Below are positions 62,961-64,000 of a stretch of 64,000 nt of DNA, piece by piece (within the stretch, counting starts at the first letter, position 1; every line of letters starts with the position of its first letter). Position numbers and translations under genes: made by a program. The notes under the pieces are model-generated. The model saw only the letters and a program-made list of their open reading frames with translations, made no database searches and was not told where the DNA came from. Source of the DNA: Clostridium bornimense (GTDB lineage: Bacteria > Bacillota > Clostridia > Clostridiales > Clostridiaceae); contig NZ_JAHLOD010000006.1 in assembly GCF_018917145.1 (NCBI RefSeq), positions 38,206 to 102,205 on the forward strand, written 5' to 3'.

Positions 62961-63188
62961 TTATTTGTTCATAGCATTTTCTATAGCTGATTTATCAAAT
63001 CCTACAATTATTTCTCCATCTATATCAATAACTGGTACAGTTCTTTGTCCTGATACCTTCATTACCTCTTCTCTATCCTCGTGAGCATCTGCTACATTTA
63101 TTTCCGTATACTTCCAACCTTTCATATCAAAAAACTTTTTTGCTTTAATACATGCTGGACACCAAGATGTAGAATAAATTTTTATCAT
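62961..63188 (-). CDS. Glutaredoxin-like/NrdH-like thiol oxidoreductase
   Basis: 75 residues, one glutaredoxin fold. The redox motif is C-P-A-C in YSTSWCPACIKAKKF near residue 10, and the cis-Pro is in GQRTVPVIDIDGEI near residue 50. The family (NrdH/YruB-like) passes electrons from a thioredoxin reductase or glutathione analogue to ribonucleotide reductase or other targets. CPAC is unusual for NrdH, which mostly has CxQC or CVQC. GAGGAG lies 8 nt upstream of the ATG. It has its own terminator; an unusual pair of interleaved palindromes lies just upstream of its start (63215-63282). Confidence 0.9.
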   Translation of the reverse strand: MIKIYSTSWCPACIKAKKFFDMKGWKYTEINVADAHEDREEVMKVSGQRTVPVIDIDGEIIVGFDKSAIENAMNK

Positions 63189-63214
63189 ATGTAAAACTCC
63201 TCGTATAATTAATT

Positions 63215-63282
63215 TTGTAGTGAATTTAATATGTATTTCCAGTAATAAAATTCACTACAATATGCTAAAGATTACTGGAAAT
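63215..63282. repeat. Two interleaved perfect inverted repeats
   Basis: TTGTAGTGAATTT (63215-63227) is the exact reverse complement of AAATTCACTACAA (63248-63260). ATTTCCAGTAAT (63235-63246) is that of ATTACTGGAAAT (63271-63282). The arms alternate (A-B-A'-B'), so a transcript could form a pseudoknot, or either hairpin alone. The block lies between the glutaredoxin-like gene and the left end of the IS110 element. Confidence 0.85.
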
Positions 63283-63398
63283 TATATAGACTGTATAGAA
63301 TTACTCCTAAATGTCGATATTTAAAATATGAATTGGCATAGGGATATTCTGTTACTCCTTGTTGACCACTAACGTGGTACTTCTTTAAAAGAGTGTTT

Positions 63399-63530
63399 CC
63401 CTAATTATAATGTTAACTTCTAACCCAGTCGTTGTTCGGATTACTAATTCGTTAGAGTAGCAAATAACATCAAGTAATTAGTAATTTAGTTCTTATTTGT
63501 GCGAGGGTGTTGATGCATTATAAATTAGGG
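63399..63530 (+). ncRNA. Candidate IS110 bridge RNA (non-coding 5' region of the element)
   Basis: The gap 63283-63582 between the interleaved repeats and the transposase start has no gene. Its RNA can fold: CCCTAATTATAAT (63399-63411) pairs with ATTATAAATTAGGG (63517-63530, one bulge). Inside that, ATTACTAATT (63440-63449) pairs exactly with AATTAGTAAT (63476-63485). This leaves internal loops of about 28 and 31 nt and a 26-nt apical loop. A small hairpin, ACCAC-TAAC-GTGGT (63365-63378), precedes them. IS110-family elements encode a bridge RNA with a 5' hairpin and guide loops in this position. Location and fold fit; the exact ends are unknown. Confidence 0.55.
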
Positions 63531-63582
63531 GTAATCCTATGTCAGTTCTATTTTTTATTTTTATAGGAAAGGTGGTGATACC

Positions 63583-64000
63583 ATGAATAATACTTTAACA
63601 ACTACTTTATTCATTGGTATAGACGTTAGTTCAAAATCTAATTATGTCGTTGCTTTAGATTTCTTTGGTAACAAATTACTTTCATTTGATGCGAGTAATA
63701 ATCTACCTGGCTCCGAAAAAATAGTAGCCAATATAACATCATGTCTTAAAGAAAATAATTTTACACATCTAACAATCGCTATGGAATCTACCTCCTTCTA
63801 TAGCTGGCATATAGCTAACACATTAGCTACTCACGATGCCTTGTTATGGCTTAAGCCCAAAATATATTGCTTGAATCCTAGAGTAATTTGTGCTTATAAA
63901 AAATCTTTTGTTGACATTGATAAAACCGATCCAAAGGATGCTTTTGTAATTGCAGACTTTGCAAGAGTAGGTAAAATAACATCAGCACCTTGGAAGGGTG
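63583..64000 (+). CDS. IS110-family transposase (partial, N-terminus)
   Basis: The first 139 codons are open to the window edge, starting ATG at 63583 with AGGAAAGGTGG upstream. The RuvC-like DEDD domain is clear: LFIGIDVSSKSNYVVALD with the first Asp, LTIAMESTSFYSWHIAN with the Glu, and then SFVDIDKTDPKDAFVIADFAR with the two further Asp. In IS110 enzymes this domain is followed by a Tnp_20 domain with a catalytic Ser, beyond this window. No stop or frameshift is seen, so the element may be active. The 5' non-coding region is described separately. Confidence 0.93.
   Translation, partial: MNNTLTTTLFIGIDVSSKSNYVVALDFFGNKLLSFDASNNLPGSEKIVANITSCLKENNFTHLTIAMESTSFYSWHIANTLATHDALLWLKPKIYCLNPRVICAYKKSFVDIDKTDPKDAFVIADFARVGKITSAPWKG

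Overview
The window is very AT-rich and carries Clostridium-type genes: [FeFe]-hydrogenase maturases HydE and HydF, BofA, a DUF3867 protein, ClpAS, an AmtB-GlnK-GlnA-ANTAR nitrogen cluster, and strong AGGAGG-type ribosome binding sites. It reads as a chromosomal segment of a spore-forming Clostridium (sensu stricto). The species cannot be told from the sequence. I saw no tRNA, rRNA or CRISPR array.

Layout. 1-254: 5' end of cobT. 419-1027: secreted DUF2680-like protein. 1159-6476: a type VII (WXG100/ESX-like) accessory cluster with a WXG100 protein, two more small helical proteins, a TPR protein, a candidate substrate, a PP2C phosphatase and an FHA protein, but no EssC ATPase in view. 6847-9105: hydE-hydF. 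9913-13761: nitrogen regulon amtB-glnK-glnA-ANTAR. Both promoters in it are followed by a terminator hairpin ahead of the gene, which suggests ANTAR antitermination. 13802-26892: general metabolism and envelope genes (GH13 glycosidase with divergent AraC regulator, DUF815 ATPase, AI-2E exporter, TrkAH, zinc ribbon, proA, GH18). 26941-32500: clpS-clpA and an ftsE-ftsX-M23 cell-wall operon. 32699-36808: two tandem paralogous glucose-type PTS EIICB genes, each behind a BglG-type RAT/terminator switch. Then fba and bofA.

38467-52997 is a surface-glycan island: many GT2/GT4 glycosyltransferases, GT2-methyltransferase fusions, a WecE-type sugar aminotransferase and a GNAT enzyme. It is split at 45.1-47.0 kb by decayed IS4-type and IS256-type transposase remnants. 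53137-63188 holds an MscS channel, a pentapeptide-repeat protein, a class A beta-lactamase-like serine hydrolase, a glycerate kinase gene with a central deletion, a 1809-residue surface protein built from DUF11-like and SpaA-like domains, and a glutaredoxin-like protein. The window ends inside an IS110-family transposase whose upstream non-coding region can fold like a bridge RNA.

A recurrent theme is dispersed non-coding repeats: at least five terminator hairpins share a GTCGCATTAACAAAT / TTGTTAGCGATA core, and in two places these form one end of a 250-350 bp element lying between convergent genes. Many start codons were set from ribosome binding sites and are shorter than the longest open frame; this is stated in each entry.
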